Positions 1 through 9,114 are shown, numbered from the stretch's first letter. The stretch is DNA of 64,000 nt from Pseudomonas sp. JUb42 (GCF_024807945.1 NZ_JANUFD010000001.1:372001-436000), one strand, 5' to 3'. The notes: generated by a model not told the origin, from the sequence alone. Numbers and translations are program-made.

Positions 1-14
1 CTAAAGCCGGTCCT
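1..14. repeat. Edge-truncated REP half (type C)
   Basis: The first bases match the right half of the repeat type seen intact at 9483-9574 and 29238-29329 (core CTAAAGCCGGTCC). Only one arm is inside the window, so the full element cannot be judged. Confidence 0.5.
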
Positions 15-41
15 AGGGGGCAATCGGTTTTGCGCAGGCAT

Positions 42-75
42 AAAAAAACCCCGCTTTTGGCGGGGTTTTCTTTAA
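42..75 (-). terminator. Rho-independent terminator of the cold-shock gene
   Basis: A GC stem (ACCCCGC / GCGGGGT) with a short TTTTG loop is flanked by A-rich sequence on the left, which gives a U tract when read on the minus strand, just after the stop of the cold-shock gene at 91. Confidence 0.85.
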
Positions 76-90
76 GCGAATAAGGACAAG

Positions 91-300
91 TTAGATAACT
101 TGAACTTCTTCAGCTTGCATGCCTTTCTGACCGCGGGTAGCGATGAAAGAAACCTGTTGGCCTTCTTTCAGGCTTTTGAAGCCGTCGGATTGGATAGCTT
201 TGAAGTGCACGAACAGGTCGTCACCGGATTGTGGAGTGATGAAGCCGAAGCCTTTTTCATCGTTGAACCACTTAACGGTACCAGTTTGGCGATTGGACAT
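91..300 (-). CDS. Cold-shock domain protein (CspA/CapB family)
   Basis: A 69-residue single cold-shock domain, the usual length of the family. The RNP1-like motif KGFGFIT (residues about 16-22) and RNP2-like motif DLFVHF (about 28-33) that bind single-stranded nucleic acid are both present. Such proteins act in the cytoplasm as RNA chaperones that melt secondary structure, some of them in the cold and some constitutively. The ATG at 300 is preceded by a good AAGGAG ribosome site. The gene stands alone with its own terminator at 42-75. Which of the several Pseudomonas paralogues (capA, capB, cspD-like) this is cannot be decided from the sequence alone. Confidence 0.93.
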   Translation of the reverse strand: MSNRQTGTVKWFNDEKGFGFITPQSGDDLFVHFKAIQSDGFKSLKEGQQVSFIATRGQKGMQAEEVQVI

Positions 301-609
301 AGTATATCTCCTTGGACAAAGTTAACTGCGACTCAGGAAGAGCCCTGGCCGAGACTGAGTGCAAAGAGCTGGAAAATTCATGGAGATGGTTGGATCGAAA
401 TTCAACATCGTGTAGAGATTCTCAGTGACACAAGCAACACAGTGGCGCCACCTTAACCCTTTTTCCGGGACGTGCCAATGGTCTGTGAGCGATTATTTCC
501 AATCCCGGTGAACGGGCCGTGCGCCGCCGCTCCACAGTCTTTGAACCCGACGCGCAGGCCCGGTAAGATGCCGGACATCTTTTTTCACCTCGCTATTCAG
601 GACACCGCC
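301..609. other. Intergenic region between csp and dcd
   Basis: This 309-base stretch holds the divergent upstream regions of the cold-shock gene (minus) and dcd (plus). The part next to csp is probably its 5' untranslated leader, a common place for cold-responsive structure in this family, but I cannot point to a defined cold box. An open frame extends dcd upstream to 472 but lacks dCTP deaminase homology. No other gene is visible. Confidence 0.5.
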
Positions 610-1176
610 ATGAGCATCAAATCGGACAAGTGGATTCGCCGCATGGCGCAGGAACACGGCATGATCGAACCCTTCGTGGAGCGCCAGGTGCGCGGCGAAG
701 GCGCCGATCGGGTGATCTCCTTCGGTGTGTCCAGTTACGGCTACGACGTGCGTTGCGCCGATGAATTCAAGGTGTTCACCAACATCAATTCAGCGACCGT
801 CGATCCGAAGAATTTCGATGAAAAGAGCTTCGTCGACATCAAGAGCGACGTCTGCATCATCCCGCCGAACTCCTTTGCCCTGGCCCGCACCGTCGAATAT
901 TTCCGCATTCCGCGCAATGTGCTGACCATCTGCCTGGGCAAGAGCACCTACGCTCGCTGCGGCATCATCGTCAACGTCACGCCGCTGGAACCGGAGTGGG
1001 AAGGTCATGTGACCCTGGAATTCTCCAACACCACCACGCTGCCGGCGAAGATCTATGCCAACGAAGGCGTGGCGCAGATGCTCTTCCTTGAGTCCGACGA
1101 AGAATGCGAAGTGTCCTACAAGGACCGTGGCGGCAAGTACCAGGGCCAGCGCGGCGTCACCCTGCCACGCACCTGA
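610..1176 (+). CDS. dcd: dCTP deaminase
   Basis: Catalyses deamination of dCTP to dUTP plus ammonia, the main route to dUMP and thus dTTP in Gram-negative bacteria; a cytoplasmic homotrimer. The 188-residue product has the usual length. It begins [11 protein letters not shown], as in other Dcd proteins, and carries the family signature [19 protein letters not shown] followed by [11 protein letters not shown], whose Glu is the catalytic residue of the family; the C-terminal [12 protein letters not shown] matches the nucleotide-lid region. The frame is open upstream to 472, but the extra 46 residues are not part of the family, so the start at 610 is chosen. Monocistronic as far as can be seen. 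Confidence 0.97.
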   Translation: MSIKSDKWIRRMAQEHGMIEPFVERQVRGEGADRVISFGVSSYGYDVRCADEFKVFTNINSATVDPKNFDEKSFVDIKSDVCIIPPNSFALARTVEYFRIPRNVLTICLGKSTYARCGIIVNVTPLEPEWEGHVTLEFSNTTTLPAKIYANEGVAQMLFLESDEECEVSYKDRGGKYQGQRGVTLPRT

Positions 1177-1281
1177 TCTGCCGTTGGTCATCTCGAAAGT
1201 GAATTAGTCTTGAAAACGGCACTCTACAGGTTGAATCGCTTCCACTTGCAGGAGCAGGTGGGGCTCAGCCCTGGAGTGCCC

Positions 1282-1491
1282 ATGAAGACAAACATCAAAC
1301 CTGTCGCCACCCCTCAAGCCAATGAGATCGGACTTCTGGCTTGGTCGCTGTTGGCGCATCCGCAGTTCAACATGGTGGGTGGCGGTATTCCCGGCCAGCC
1401 CAACCCCGATACCCCCAATGACTATCCGCAGCCTGAAGAACCGGGCGAGCCAACCGGGCCTGACGAGCTGCCTCCGGTGCCTGTGGCCTGA
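1282..1491 (+). CDS. Small proline-rich hypothetical protein
   Basis: A 69-residue product beginning MKTNIKPVATPQANEIG. The last 35 residues are rich in Pro, Gly, Glu and Asp (repeated PxxP-like steps such as PGQPNPDTPNDYPQPEEPGEP), so the tail is probably disordered. The start at 1282 has a GGAG ribosome site eight bases upstream; the frame is open to 1210 but that start has no such site. No signal peptide or membrane segment. I do not recognise the family. A type C REP palindrome lies just after the stop. Confidence 0.6.
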   Translation: MKTNIKPVATPQANEIGLLAWSLLAHPQFNMVGGGIPGQPNPDTPNDYPQPEEPGEPTGPDELPPVPVA

Positions 1492-1506
1492 CGGCGATTG
1501 ATTTTC

Positions 1507-1534
1507 TGTGGGACCGGCTAAAGCCGGTCCCACA
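1507..1534. repeat. REP palindrome, single 28-bp element (type C)
   Basis: A perfect inverted repeat, TGTGGGACCGGC-TAAA-GCCGGTCCCACA. It is the outer sequence of the type C REPINs at 9483 and 29238 with the central spacer missing. It sits between the convergent small gene and pdeM, where it could act as a transcription stop or mRNA-end stabiliser. Confidence 0.85.
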
Positions 1535-1564
1535 TGGTCCGCAGCCTTATGATCCCGAACTGAT

Positions 1565-2224
1565 TCAGGAACTCACCGCCCACACCCCGCCATCACCCGT
1601 CAGGTAAATTTTGCCTGCGCCCTTTCGTTTTACCTGAAATCCCCCAGTGAACTCACCGAACGCCGGCAACAGGCTGACCCGCTCATTCAGATAAAAACAC
1701 GGCAGGCGCAGACTCTGGCGACCCAGGCCATGTAGACGGAAAACAGGATGGACGTGCCCGGCCAGTACGTGCCGGGTCGGGTGTGGATCGGGTTCATGTT
1801 GCAGGGCGAAGGGGCCGAGCAGCAGTGGTCCGCTGATGACTTCGATATTCAGCGAGGCAGGAGGGTCGCCGGCACGTTCGTCATGGTTACCGCGAATCAG
1901 GGTCATGGGCAAGGCAGGATGCTGTTCACGCCACTGCTCAATGGCCGCGAGAGTCGCTGCCGCATGGGATTCCGGTGCATGGAGGAAATCGCCGAGAAAG
2001 ATCAGCCGGTCACAGGGATAGGCCGTCAACAGCCGGTCCAGGCGCTGCAGATTGCCCTGGGTGGTGCCATGGGGCGCGGGTTGCCCCAGTTTGCGGTAGA
2101 CGGCCGCCTTGCCCAGATGTATGTCGGCAATCAGCAGGGCGCGGTGTTCGGGGTAGTAGATCGCCTTGTCCGCCAGCAGCCACAGCTCTGCCCCGGCCAG
2201 GGTCACCGGCAGGTAAGGTTTCAT
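1565..2224 (-). CDS. pdeM: PdeM, ligase-associated DNA-repair metallophosphoesterase
   Basis: A 219-residue calcineurin-like phosphoesterase. The metal-binding motifs appear in order: DIHLGK, GDFLH, RGNHD and GHVHP, covering the usual Asp, His and Asn ligands of the di-metal centre. Family members accompany bacterial Lhr-type helicases and, often, an ATP-dependent ligase and an exonuclease; they have Mn-dependent phosphodiesterase/endonuclease activity. Here the start codon overlaps the stop of the upstream helicase by four bases (ATGA), so the two are translationally coupled. No signal peptide, so cytoplasmic. The exact DNA substrate in vivo is not known from sequence. Confidence 0.9.
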   Translation of the reverse strand: MKPYLPVTLAGAELWLLADKAIYYPEHRALLIADIHLGKAAVYRKLGQPAPHGTTQGNLQRLDRLLTAYPCDRLIFLGDFLHAPESHAAATLAAIEQWREQHPALPMTLIRGNHDERAGDPPASLNIEVISGPLLLGPFALQHEPDPHPTRHVLAGHVHPVFRLHGLGRQSLRLPCFYLNERVSLLPAFGEFTGGFQVKRKGAGKIYLTGDGGVWAVSS

Positions 2225-4713
2225 TGCGTGGCCTCCGGTCCTGCGGCTTTTTCCAGGTCACCGACCATGCGCGCGATGCGGTCGGCCAGTTTCTCGGTGG
2301 TCAGGCTTTCACGCATGCGCTCGACCAGGAGCGGGAAGGCCATGGGCGTGGGGCGCTTGATGGCATGCAGGTCCAGGCGACACTGGTTGATGTGTTGCAG
2401 CGAGTGCTCCAGGCGCTTCAGATCCAGTTCCTGGCGCAACACCTCTTGTTCGGCCTGGGACAGCAGCAGATTACTCGGGTCGTACTGGCGGAATACCTCG
2501 AAAAACAGCCCACTGGAGGCCTGCAACTGCCGGTTGCTCTTCGGCGCGCCGGGATAGCCGGAAAATACCAGGCCAGCGATACGGGCGATTTCGCGGAAGC
2601 GGCGTAATGCCAATTCACCGGCATTGAGGCTGGCGAGAATGTCTTCCAGCAAATGCTCCGGGCTGAACAGCCCGGCGTTCAACTGATCGGCCCAGTCCAC
2701 TGCGCTGGCGCTCAGTAGCTCGAAGCCGTAATCGTTGACGGCAATGGAGAACGTCAGCGGTCGTTGCTTGCTCAAGCGCCAGGCGAGCAGGCTGGCCAGA
2801 CCCAGGTGCACATGGCGCCCGGCGAAGGGGTAGAGGAACAGGTGCCAGCCTTCCCGTGACTTAAGTGTTTCGGCCAGCAGGGTGTCTCGCTGCGGCAGTG
2901 CCGACCATTGCTGCTGCACTTGCAGCAGCGGTTTGACCGCTTGCATTTCCGGGCTGCGAAACTCGCCCTGTGCGGCGGCGTCGAATTTTTCCACCACGGC
3001 CTCGGCAAGCTCACTCGACAGTGGCATGCGCCCGCCATTCCAGCGCGGTACGGCGGCCTTTTTGCGCGTCGCGCGCTGCACGTAGGCGGTCATGTTTTCG
3101 ACCCGCACCAGCTCCAGCAGGCGCCCGCTGAACAGAAATCCGTCGCCGGGCTTGAGCCGGGCAATGAAACCTTCTTCGACGGTGCCCAGAGAGCCGCCCC
3201 CGCCGCCTTTTTTCCAATACTTCACGGTGATGCTGGCATCGCTGACGATGGTGCCGATGCTCATGCGATGGCGCCGCGCCAGATGAGCGTCCGGCACCCG
3301 CCAGATGCCGTCTTCGTCGGGTTCTACGCGGCGATAGTCGGGATAGGCGGTCAGGGAGTGGCCGCCGTGGCGGACAAAGGCCAGGGCCCATTGCCATTCT
3401 TCGTCCGTCAGGTCGTGATAGGCCCAGGCGCTGCGCACTTCTTCGCGCAGCTCGTCGGGGCGGAAGCCGCCGCCCAGGGCCATGCTCACGACATGCTGGA
3501 CCAGTACATCCAATGGTTTGTGCGGCGATTCCCGGCCTTCGATCATGCGCGCAGCCACGGCGTCGTGGGCGGCGGCAGCTTCCACCAGTTCCAGGCTGTG
3601 GGTCGGCACCAGGGTCACGCGCGACGGCCGACCGGGCGCATGACCAGAGCGACCCGCGCGCTGCATCAACCGGGCAATGCCCTTGGGCGAGCCTATTTGC
3701 AGCACGCGTTCGACGGGCAGGAAATCCACCCCCAGGTCGAGGCTCGAGGTGCAGACCACGGCTTTCAGGTGGCCCTGTTTAAGCGCCCGCTCGACCCAGT
3801 CACGTACCTCGCGAGATAGCGAGCCGTGATGCAGGGCAATCAGCCCGGCCCAGTCGGGGCGGGCCTGGAGCAGGGCTTGATACCAGATTTCCGATTGCGC
3901 GCGGGTATTGGTGAACAGCAGGCAGCTGGTACTGCTGTCCACTTCGGCCAGCACCTGGGGCAGCATGCGCAGGCCCATATGCCCGGCCCAGGGGAAGCGG
4001 TCGATGGTGGACGGCAGCAGGGTATCGACGATCAACTGTTTGTTCAGCTTGCCTTGCACGCTGATGCCGCTGTCACCGACTAGTACCTGTTGGGCGTGAC
4101 GCTGGTTACCCAAGGTTGCTGATACGCCCCAGACAATCAGATTGGGGGTGAAGCGGCGCAAGCGGGCCAGGGCCAGTTGCAATTGCACGCCACGCTTGTT
4201 GCCGATCAGCTCATGCCATTCATCGACTACGACCATTTTCAGCGTCGAAAACAGGCTTGCTGCATCGGCGCGGGTCAGCAGCAAGGTCAGGCTTTCCGGG
4301 GTGGTTATCAGTGCCGAGGGCAGGCGTCGGCCTTGCCTGGCGCGCTCGCTGCTGCTGGTGTCGCCGGTACGCAGGCCGACACTCCAGGGAATCTGCAGAT
4401 CGAGCAGTGGCGCTTCCAGAGCCCTTGCGGTATCGGCAGCCAGAGCGCGCATGGGCGTGATCCACAGTACCTGCAAAGGGGCGGCGACGGATTTACGCTT
4501 ACGCGGCTTGTCGTCAGCTGGAAGAGGCGCGGGCTGGGCGAAGCGATTGAGTGCGGCGAACCACACGGCGTAGGTTTTCCCTGCGCCGGTGCTGGCATGG
4601 AGCAAACCGGACTGGCCGTGCCTGACGGCGGTCCATACCTCTTTCTGGAACGGGAAAGGCTTCCAGCCCGCGGCTGAAAACCATTGCTGCGCGAAGTCGT
4701 CAGGTTTGCCCAT
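2221..4713 (-). CDS. Lhr-type DEXH-box helicase, ligase-associated DNA damage response
   Basis: An 830-residue superfamily 2 helicase. Walker A is STGAGKT near residue 43, motif II is DEWH, then SATLG (motif III), [12 protein letters not shown] (motif VI) and a long C-terminal winged-helix/Lhr region. Length and motifs fit the bacterial ligase-associated Lhr core branch rather than the full-length ~1500-residue Lhr. It probably loads on single-stranded DNA and moves 3' to 5', unwinding DNA or DNA:RNA hybrids during repair. It is in an operon with pdeM (four-base overlap). The ligase and exonuclease genes that often sit beside this helicase are not adjacent: upstream there is a REPIN and then an unrelated importer. 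Confidence 0.9.
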   Translation of the reverse strand: MGKPDDFAQQWFSAAGWKPFPFQKEVWTAVRHGQSGLLHASTGAGKTYAVWFAALNRFAQPAPLPADDKPRKRKSVAAPLQVLWITPMRALAADTARALEAPLLDLQIPWSVGLRTGDTSSSERARQGRRLPSALITTPESLTLLLTRADAASLFSTLKMVVVDEWHELIGNKRGVQLQLALARLRRFTPNLIVWGVSATLGNQRHAQQVLVGDSGISVQGKLNKQLIVDTLLPSTIDRFPWAGHMGLRMLPQVLAEVDSSTSCLLFTNTRAQSEIWYQALLQARPDWAGLIALHHGSLSREVRDWVERALKQGHLKAVVCTSSLDLGVDFLPVERVLQIGSPKGIARLMQRAGRSGHAPGRPSRVTLVPTHSLELVEAAAAHDAVAARMIEGRESPHKPLDVLVQHVVSMALGGGFRPDELREEVRSAWAYHDLTDEEWQWALAFVRHGGHSLTAYPDYRRVEPDEDGIWRVPDAHLARRHRMSIGTIVSDASITVKYWKKGGGGGSLGTVEEGFIARLKPGDGFLFSGRLLELVRVENMTAYVQRATRKKAAVPRWNGGRMPLSSELAEAVVEKFDAAAQGEFRSPEMQAVKPLLQVQQQWSALPQRDTLLAETLKSREGWHLFLYPFAGRHVHLGLASLLAWRLSKQRPLTFSIAVNDYGFELLSASAVDWADQLNAGLFSPEHLLEDILASLNAGELALRRFREIARIAGLVFSGYPGAPKSNRQLQASSGLFFEVFRQYDPSNLLLSQAEQEVLRQELDLKRLEHSLQHINQCRLDLHAIKRPTPMAFPLLVERMRESLTTEKLADRIARMVGDLEKAAGPEATQ

Positions 4714-4798
4714 GCCCGGCGCTGTGCTCTGAAAGGGGATAAGTCAGAGACAGCGCGGTGGCGGGAATAGTTTTGTTGGTGATTCAGCGCGGCCGAAT

Positions 4799-4890
4799 TG
4801 TGGGAGCGAATTCATTCGCGAAGAGGCCGGTACATCCGACGCCTATGTATCATCGGTCCTACCGCTTTCGCGAATGAATTCGCTCCCACA
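4799..4890. repeat. REPIN, type A copy 1
   Basis: Two inverted REP arms, TGTGGGAGCGAATTCATTCG at the left and its complement at the right, around a ~45-base spacer. Lies between the helicase 5' end and the 3' end of the ABC ATPase gene. Confidence 0.9.
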
Positions 4891-4908
4891 CAGGCTGCAG
4901 AAACAGGC

Positions 4909-5673
4909 TTATTTGAGGTTGCCGCTCAAGAATTGCTGCAACCGCTCGCTCTTCGGCGTATTGAGCACCTGATCCGGATGCCCGGACTCTTCGATCTGGC
5001 CCTGGTGCAGGAAGATCACCTGATTAGCGACCTTGCGGGCAAAGCCCATTTCGTGGGTCACCAGGATCATGGTGCGGCCTTCTTCGGCCAGGCCCTGGAT
5101 CACCTTGAGCACCTCGCCGACCAGTTCCGGATCCAGCGCCGAGGTCGGTTCGTCGAACAGCATGATTTCCGGTTCCATCGCCAGTGCCCGGGCAATCGCC
5201 ACGCGCTGTTGCTGGCCGCCGGAGAGGAATGCCGGGTATTGCTCGGCGACCCGGGCGGGCAGGCCGACCTTTTCCAGGTATTTGTGCGCGCGCGCTTCGG
5301 CTTCCTGTTTGGACACACCCAGCACCCGGCGTGGCGCCATGGTGATGTTTTCCAGCACGGTCATGTGCGCCCACAGGTTGAAGTGTTGGAACACCATGGC
5401 CAGGCGTGTGCGGATGCGTTGCAGTTCGTCCGGGTCGGCGACGCGCATGCCGCCCTTGTCACTGACCATGCGGATCTGCTCGCCATCCAGGCTCATGGCG
5501 CCGTCGTTGGGCTGTTCCAGGAAGTTGATGCAGCGCAGGAAGGTGCTCTTGCCCGAGCCGCTGGCGCCGATCAGGCAGATGACGTCGCCGCTGCTGGCCT
5601 TGAGCGAGACGCCTTTGAGTACTTGGTGATCGCCATAGCTTTTATGCAGGCCATCGATGGTCAGTTTGTACAT
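4909..5673 (-). CDS. aotP: Basic amino-acid ABC importer, ATP-binding protein (AotP/HisP type)
   Basis: A 254-residue ABC ATPase of the polar amino-acid uptake branch that powers import from the inner face of the cytoplasmic membrane. Walker A GASGSGKST (about residue 36), Q-loop, signature LSGGQQQR, Walker B IMLFDEPTSALD and the switch His in LVTHEMGFA are all intact. It is the last gene of a minus-strand operon whose order (binding protein, two permeases, M14-like protein, ATPase) matches P. aeruginosa aotJQMOP for arginine/ornithine uptake. Unlike that locus, argR does not follow; a REPIN and the helicase gene do. Substrate is inferred from gene order. Confidence 0.88.
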   Translation of the reverse strand: MYKLTIDGLHKSYGDHQVLKGVSLKASSGDVICLIGASGSGKSTFLRCINFLEQPNDGAMSLDGEQIRMVSDKGGMRVADPDELQRIRTRLAMVFQHFNLWAHMTVLENITMAPRRVLGVSKQEAEARAHKYLEKVGLPARVAEQYPAFLSGGQQQRVAIARALAMEPEIMLFDEPTSALDPELVGEVLKVIQGLAEEGRTMILVTHEMGFARKVANQVIFLHQGQIEESGHPDQVLNTPKSERLQQFLSGNLK

Positions 5674-5685
5674 GACAGGCAGTCC

Positions 5686-6804
5686 TTAAGGAGAAAGCAG
5701 GTAGCCGCTGCGGTAGGCCTCGGTGCCTGCAACGTGGGCGATGACCATTCCGGCCGTCGCCATGCGTCGCAGCGAGCGGGCGTAGAGCAGGCCTGCGTTG
5801 AGCGTATGGATGGGGGTAACGCCATCGCCGATGGGGTCGATGACTTCCGCGATCAGTTGTCCGGCCTCGACGTACTCGCCGGGCTGGGTGCAGAACACCA
5901 GCAGGCCACCGACCGGAGTTGCGACCGGTTCGACGGCGGCCAGTGGCGTGGCCGGGTAGAGCAGTTGCGGCGGGATGCTGATATCGCCGCTGATGGCGCC
6001 AAAGTGAATCAGGTAGTTGATCAGCGCCTGACAGTCGCGGCTGGCCAGAGCGTGATTGACGTCACCCTGGCCGCGCAGCTCCAGAGTCACCGAAAAACTG
6101 CCCATGGGCAGATTGAAGCGGTGACCGAAGCGTTCCTGCAATTGCCACCAGACCAGCGTGAAGCACTCGTCGAAGGACTGGCCGCCGGAGTCGGTCGCCA
6201 ACAGGCTGGCCTGGGCACCGAGATAGCGCGACAGCGGCTCGACCTTTTTCCAGGCTTCGGGCGTGGTGTACAGGTGTTCGACGGATTCGAAGTCGCAGTG
6301 CAGGTCCAGCACCATGTCGGCGTCGCAGGCCAGGCGTTGCAGGGTCAGGCGCTGGGATTGCAACTGAGTGCCGGCCACCTGGGCTTCAAGAGCGGCGCGC
6401 AAACTCTGGCGGACCAGGGCGATGTTGTGCGCCGGGTCGTCGTTGAGGCGGTCTGCTATGTCATCGCCAACCTGCAGGCTCAGGTCCACGAACAGGCGGT
6501 TGAAGTTCTGTCCGCTTTCCATCTCATAGCGGCCCAGGGGGATGTCCATCAGCACCTGTTCCAGGCCGATGGGGTTGGCCACGGGCACGACCACGATCTC
6601 GCCGAGCAGGCGCCCGGCGTTTTCCAGTTCGGCCAGGCGCTGTTTCAGATACCAGGCCACCAGCATGCCGGGCAGTTCGTCGGCATGCAGCGAGGCCTGG
6701 ATGTAGATCTTGCAGGCGCCGTCTTGCGGGCCGTAGTGAAAGCTGTGGATCTGCCGCGCGGTGCCGGGCACGGGGGCGAGCAGATCATGTGTCAGATGAC
6801 GCAT
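5686..6804 (-). CDS. Succinylglutamate desuccinylase/aspartoacylase-family protein (AotO-like)
   Basis: A 372-residue protein of the AstE/AspA branch of the M14 zinc carboxypeptidase fold. The HADE motif (His40 and Glu43) and LDLHCD near residue 175 supply the expected zinc ligands. The C-terminal third resembles a biotinyl/barrel-like domain common in these proteins (VGGLLVFCTQPGEYVEAGQLIAEVIDP). It is 11 bases downstream of the permease gene and 12 upstream of the ATPase gene, the same place as PA0891 (aotO) in the arginine/ornithine operon. It may hydrolyse an N-acyl or peptide-like amino-acid derivative after import, but its substrate is unknown. No signal peptide, so cytoplasmic. Confidence 0.8.
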   Translation of the reverse strand: MRHLTHDLLAPVPGTARQIHSFHYGPQDGACKIYIQASLHADELPGMLVAWYLKQRLAELENAGRLLGEIVVVPVANPIGLEQVLMDIPLGRYEMESGQNFNRLFVDLSLQVGDDIADRLNDDPAHNIALVRQSLRAALEAQVAGTQLQSQRLTLQRLACDADMVLDLHCDFESVEHLYTTPEAWKKVEPLSRYLGAQASLLATDSGGQSFDECFTLVWWQLQERFGHRFNLPMGSFSVTLELRGQGDVNHALASRDCQALINYLIHFGAISGDISIPPQLLYPATPLAAVEPVATPVGGLLVFCTQPGEYVEAGQLIAEVIDPIGDGVTPIHTLNAGLLYARSLRRMATAGMVIAHVAGTEAYRSGYLLSP

Positions 6805-6815
6805 TCAGGCAGGTC

Positions 6816-7526
6816 CTAGTGAGACGGGCCGAGGAAGGCCAGCCAGCGGCGTTCGGCGAGGCGGAACAGGCCGACCAGAATGAACGTGACCGTCAGGTAG
6901 ATCAGCGCGGCGATGCCGAACGACTGGAAGGTCATGAAGGTCGCCGAGTTGGCGTCACGAGCCACCTTGAGGATGTCCGGCACGGTGGCGGTGAAGGCCA
7001 CGGTGGTCGAGTGCAGCATCAGGATCACTTCGTTGCTGTAATAAGGCAGCGAACGACGCAGGGCTGACGGCATGATCACGTAGGTGTAGAGCCTCCAGCC
7101 GGTCAGGCCATAGGCCTTGGCCGCTTCGACTTCGCCGTGGGACATGTTGCGGATGGCCCCGGCGAAGATCTCGGTGGTGTAGGCGCAGGTGTTCAGGGCG
7201 AAGGCCAGGATGGTGCAGTTCATGGCATCGCGGAAGAACATGTCGAGCAACGGCTGGGCGCGCACGGCGGCGATGCTGTAGATGCCGGTGTAGCAGATCA
7301 GCAACTGGATATACAGCGGCGTGCCACGGAACAGGTAGGTGTAGAACTGCACCGGCCAGCGTACCAGGCGGTTGCTGGACACGCGGGCAATCGACAACGG
7401 AATGGACACGAGGAAGCCGATGGCGATGGACGCACTGAGCAGCCACAGGGTCATGGCCAGGCCGGTGATGTGCTGGCCGTCGCTATAAAGGAAGGGCCGC
7501 CAGTATTCCTGGAGTAGTTCAATCAT
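6816..7526 (-). CDS. aotM: Basic amino-acid ABC importer, permease (AotM/HisM type)
   Basis: A 236-residue inner-membrane permease with about five hydrophobic helices. The EAA loop that contacts the ATPase is visible as EVEAAKAYGLTGWRLYTYVI and following residues. It overlaps the other permease gene by four bases, as expected for partners made in equal amounts. Together they should form the heterodimeric channel. The HisM/AotM assignment rests on order and on similarity to the HisM branch (N-terminal IELLQEYWRPFLYSDG). Confidence 0.87.
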   Translation of the reverse strand: MIELLQEYWRPFLYSDGQHITGLAMTLWLLSASIAIGFLVSIPLSIARVSSNRLVRWPVQFYTYLFRGTPLYIQLLICYTGIYSIAAVRAQPLLDMFFRDAMNCTILAFALNTCAYTTEIFAGAIRNMSHGEVEAAKAYGLTGWRLYTYVIMPSALRRSLPYYSNEVILMLHSTTVAFTATVPDILKVARDANSATFMTFQSFGIAALIYLTVTFILVGLFRLAERRWLAFLGPSH

Positions 7527-8272
7527 CGTTGCGCCTCCCGGCTGCCTGCGGAGTAGCGCCGTTCTGCCCAGCGCAGGGCAAAGTTCGAGGCACTGGTGAT
7601 CAGCAGGTAAATCAGGGCTGCCAGGACCAGGAAGTAAAACAGCTGGTAGGTGCTCTTGCCGGCGTCCTGGGACGCCTTGACCAGGTCGGCCAGGCCGATG
7701 ATGGATACCAGGGCGGTGGCCTTGAGCAGCACTTGCCAGTTATTGCCGATACCCGGCAGAGCGAAACGCATCATCTGCGGGAAGACAACGTAGCGAAAGC
7801 GCTGGCCGCGCTTGAGGCCATACGCAGTGGCGGCTTCGACCTGACCACGCGGCACCGCGAGGATCGCGCCACGGAAGGTCTCGGTGAAATAGGCGCCGTA
7901 GATGAAGCCCAGGGTAATGACCCCGGCCGCAAACGGGTCGATCTCGATGTAGTCCCATTCCAGGGCGTCGGTGATGCCGCTGAGCCAGGTTTGCAGGCTA
8001 TAGAAAATCAGCAGCATCAGTACCAGATCCGGCACACCGCGGATCAGGGTGGTGTAGAGCTGGGCCGGTGCGCGCAGCAATACCGAGCCGGACAGCTTGG
8101 CACTGGCGCCGATCAGGCCGAGCACGATGCTCACGATCAGCGACAGTACCGATAATTTGATGGTCATCCAGGTGCCTGCGAGCAGCAGCGGGCCGAAGCC
8201 TTTCAAGCTGAATGCCGACAGTCCCAGGTTTTGCATAAGCGCTTCGAGCATGGATCTCGCCTTTGCGGTCAA
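7523..8272 (-). CDS. aotQ: Basic amino-acid ABC importer, permease (AotQ/HisQ type)
   Basis: A 249-residue permease of the polar amino-acid family with five or so membrane helices and the EAA loop QVEAATAYGLKRGQRFRYVVF. The first ~20 residues are a short cytoplasmic lead before LNAFSLKGFGPLLL-like sequence. It is the first permease gene after the binding-protein gene, from which it is separated by a 62-base gap containing a strong hairpin (8282-8327). Four-base overlap with the next permease gene. Confidence 0.87.
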   Translation of the reverse strand: MTAKARSMLEALMQNLGLSAFSLKGFGPLLLAGTWMTIKLSVLSLIVSIVLGLIGASAKLSGSVLLRAPAQLYTTLIRGVPDLVLMLLIFYSLQTWLSGITDALEWDYIEIDPFAAGVITLGFIYGAYFTETFRGAILAVPRGQVEAATAYGLKRGQRFRYVVFPQMMRFALPGIGNNWQVLLKATALVSIIGLADLVKASQDAGKSTYQLFYFLVLAALIYLLITSASNFALRWAERRYSAGSREAQR

Positions 8273-8281
8273 TAAAACAAA

Positions 8282-8327
8282 ACGCCCATCGAGGACGGCA
8301 GTGGAGCATCGCCGTATCGATGGGCGT
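8282..8327 (-). terminator. Hairpin between binding-protein and permease genes
   Basis: An 11-bp perfect stem, ACGCCCATCGA / TCGATGGGCGT. On the minus strand it is followed by GTTTTGTTTTATT, so it looks like a partial rho-independent terminator that would leave more mRNA for the periplasmic protein than for the membrane parts. Confidence 0.75.
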
Positions 8328-8334
8328 CCGGGTG

Positions 8335-9114
8335 TTACTTACCGCTATACAGATTCAGGTCGCCAAAGTGCTTCTTCTGGATTTCGGCGTATTTGCCGTC
8401 GTCATGCAGAGCTTTGATGCCTTTGTCCAACAGGGCTTTGAGGTCCTTGTTGCCTTTGGAGATGCCGACCGCAGTCTTGGCTGGCAGCAGTGGATCGTCG
8501 ATTGGCTTGCTGACTTCGTAGCCGGCGCCAGCTGGCGATTTCAGGAAGCCCAGTTCAGCTTGCAGCATGTCTTGTACCGAAGCGTCCAGACGACCGGAGG
8601 TCAGGTCAGCATAAACCTGGTCCTGGTTGGCGTAGGCTTTGGTGGTGACGCCAGCCTTGTCCAGTACGGCCTTGGCGTAGGCTTCCTGGATAGTGCCTTG
8701 CTCATAGCCAACGGTTTTGCCTTTCAGGCTTTCCGGAGTGCTGAAACCTGCACCTTTTTTGAACACCAGGGAGGTCGGGCCGGAGAACAGTTCGCTGGAG
8801 AAGTCGATGACTTTCTGGCGGGCTTCGGTCACGGTCATCGACGAGATGACGCCGTCAAACTTGTTGGCCTTCAGGCCAGGGATCATGCCGTCGAAATCGC
8901 TTTCGACCCATTTGCACTTGACCTTCAGCTCGGCACAGATGGCATTGCCCAGGTCGATGTCGAAGCCAACCAGGCTACCGTCAGCAGCTTTCGACTCGAA
9001 AGGTGCGTAAGACGGGTCAACACCGAAGCGCAGCTCCTTGTATTCCTTGGCCATTGCATTGCCAGCGGCGAGGCAGATAGCCAATGCAGAGAGAGTCAGC
9101 CATGCTTTTTTCAT
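8335..9114 (-). CDS. aotJ: Periplasmic basic amino-acid binding protein (AotJ/ArgT type)
   Basis: A 259-residue solute-binding protein. Residues 1-22 are a signal peptide ending AGNAMA. The mature part starts KEYKELRFGVDPSYAPFE, the typical beginning of family 3 binding proteins, followed by GFDIDLGNAICAELKVKCKWVE, the signature of that family. It captures an amino acid in the periplasm and delivers it to the two permeases. An AAGGAC ribosome site precedes the ATG. Specificity for arginine/ornithine (or lysine/histidine) is inferred from gene order. Confidence 0.88.
   Translation of the reverse strand: MKKAWLTLSALAICLAAGNAMAKEYKELRFGVDPSYAPFESKAADGSLVGFDIDLGNAICAELKVKCKWVESDFDGMIPGLKANKFDGVISSMTVTEARQKVIDFSSELFSGPTSLVFKKGAGFSTPESLKGKTVGYEQGTIQEAYAKAVLDKAGVTTKAYANQDQVYADLTSGRLDASVQDMLQAELGFLKSPAGAGYEVSKPIDDPLLPAKTAVGISKGNKDLKALLDKGIKALHDDGKYAEIQKKHFGDLNLYSGK

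Noticed and set aside
472..609. Upstream extension of dcd
   Set aside because: The extra 46 residues are absent from dCTP deaminases, and the ATG at 610 gives the family length and N terminus.
1204..1533. Minus-strand 109-codon frame over the small Pro-rich gene
   Set aside because: It begins in the REP palindrome, has no ribosome site and no family resemblance.
4798..6819. A 673-codon plus-strand frame over the aotP and aotO genes
   Set aside because: It starts inside a REPIN and lies antisense to two supported genes.
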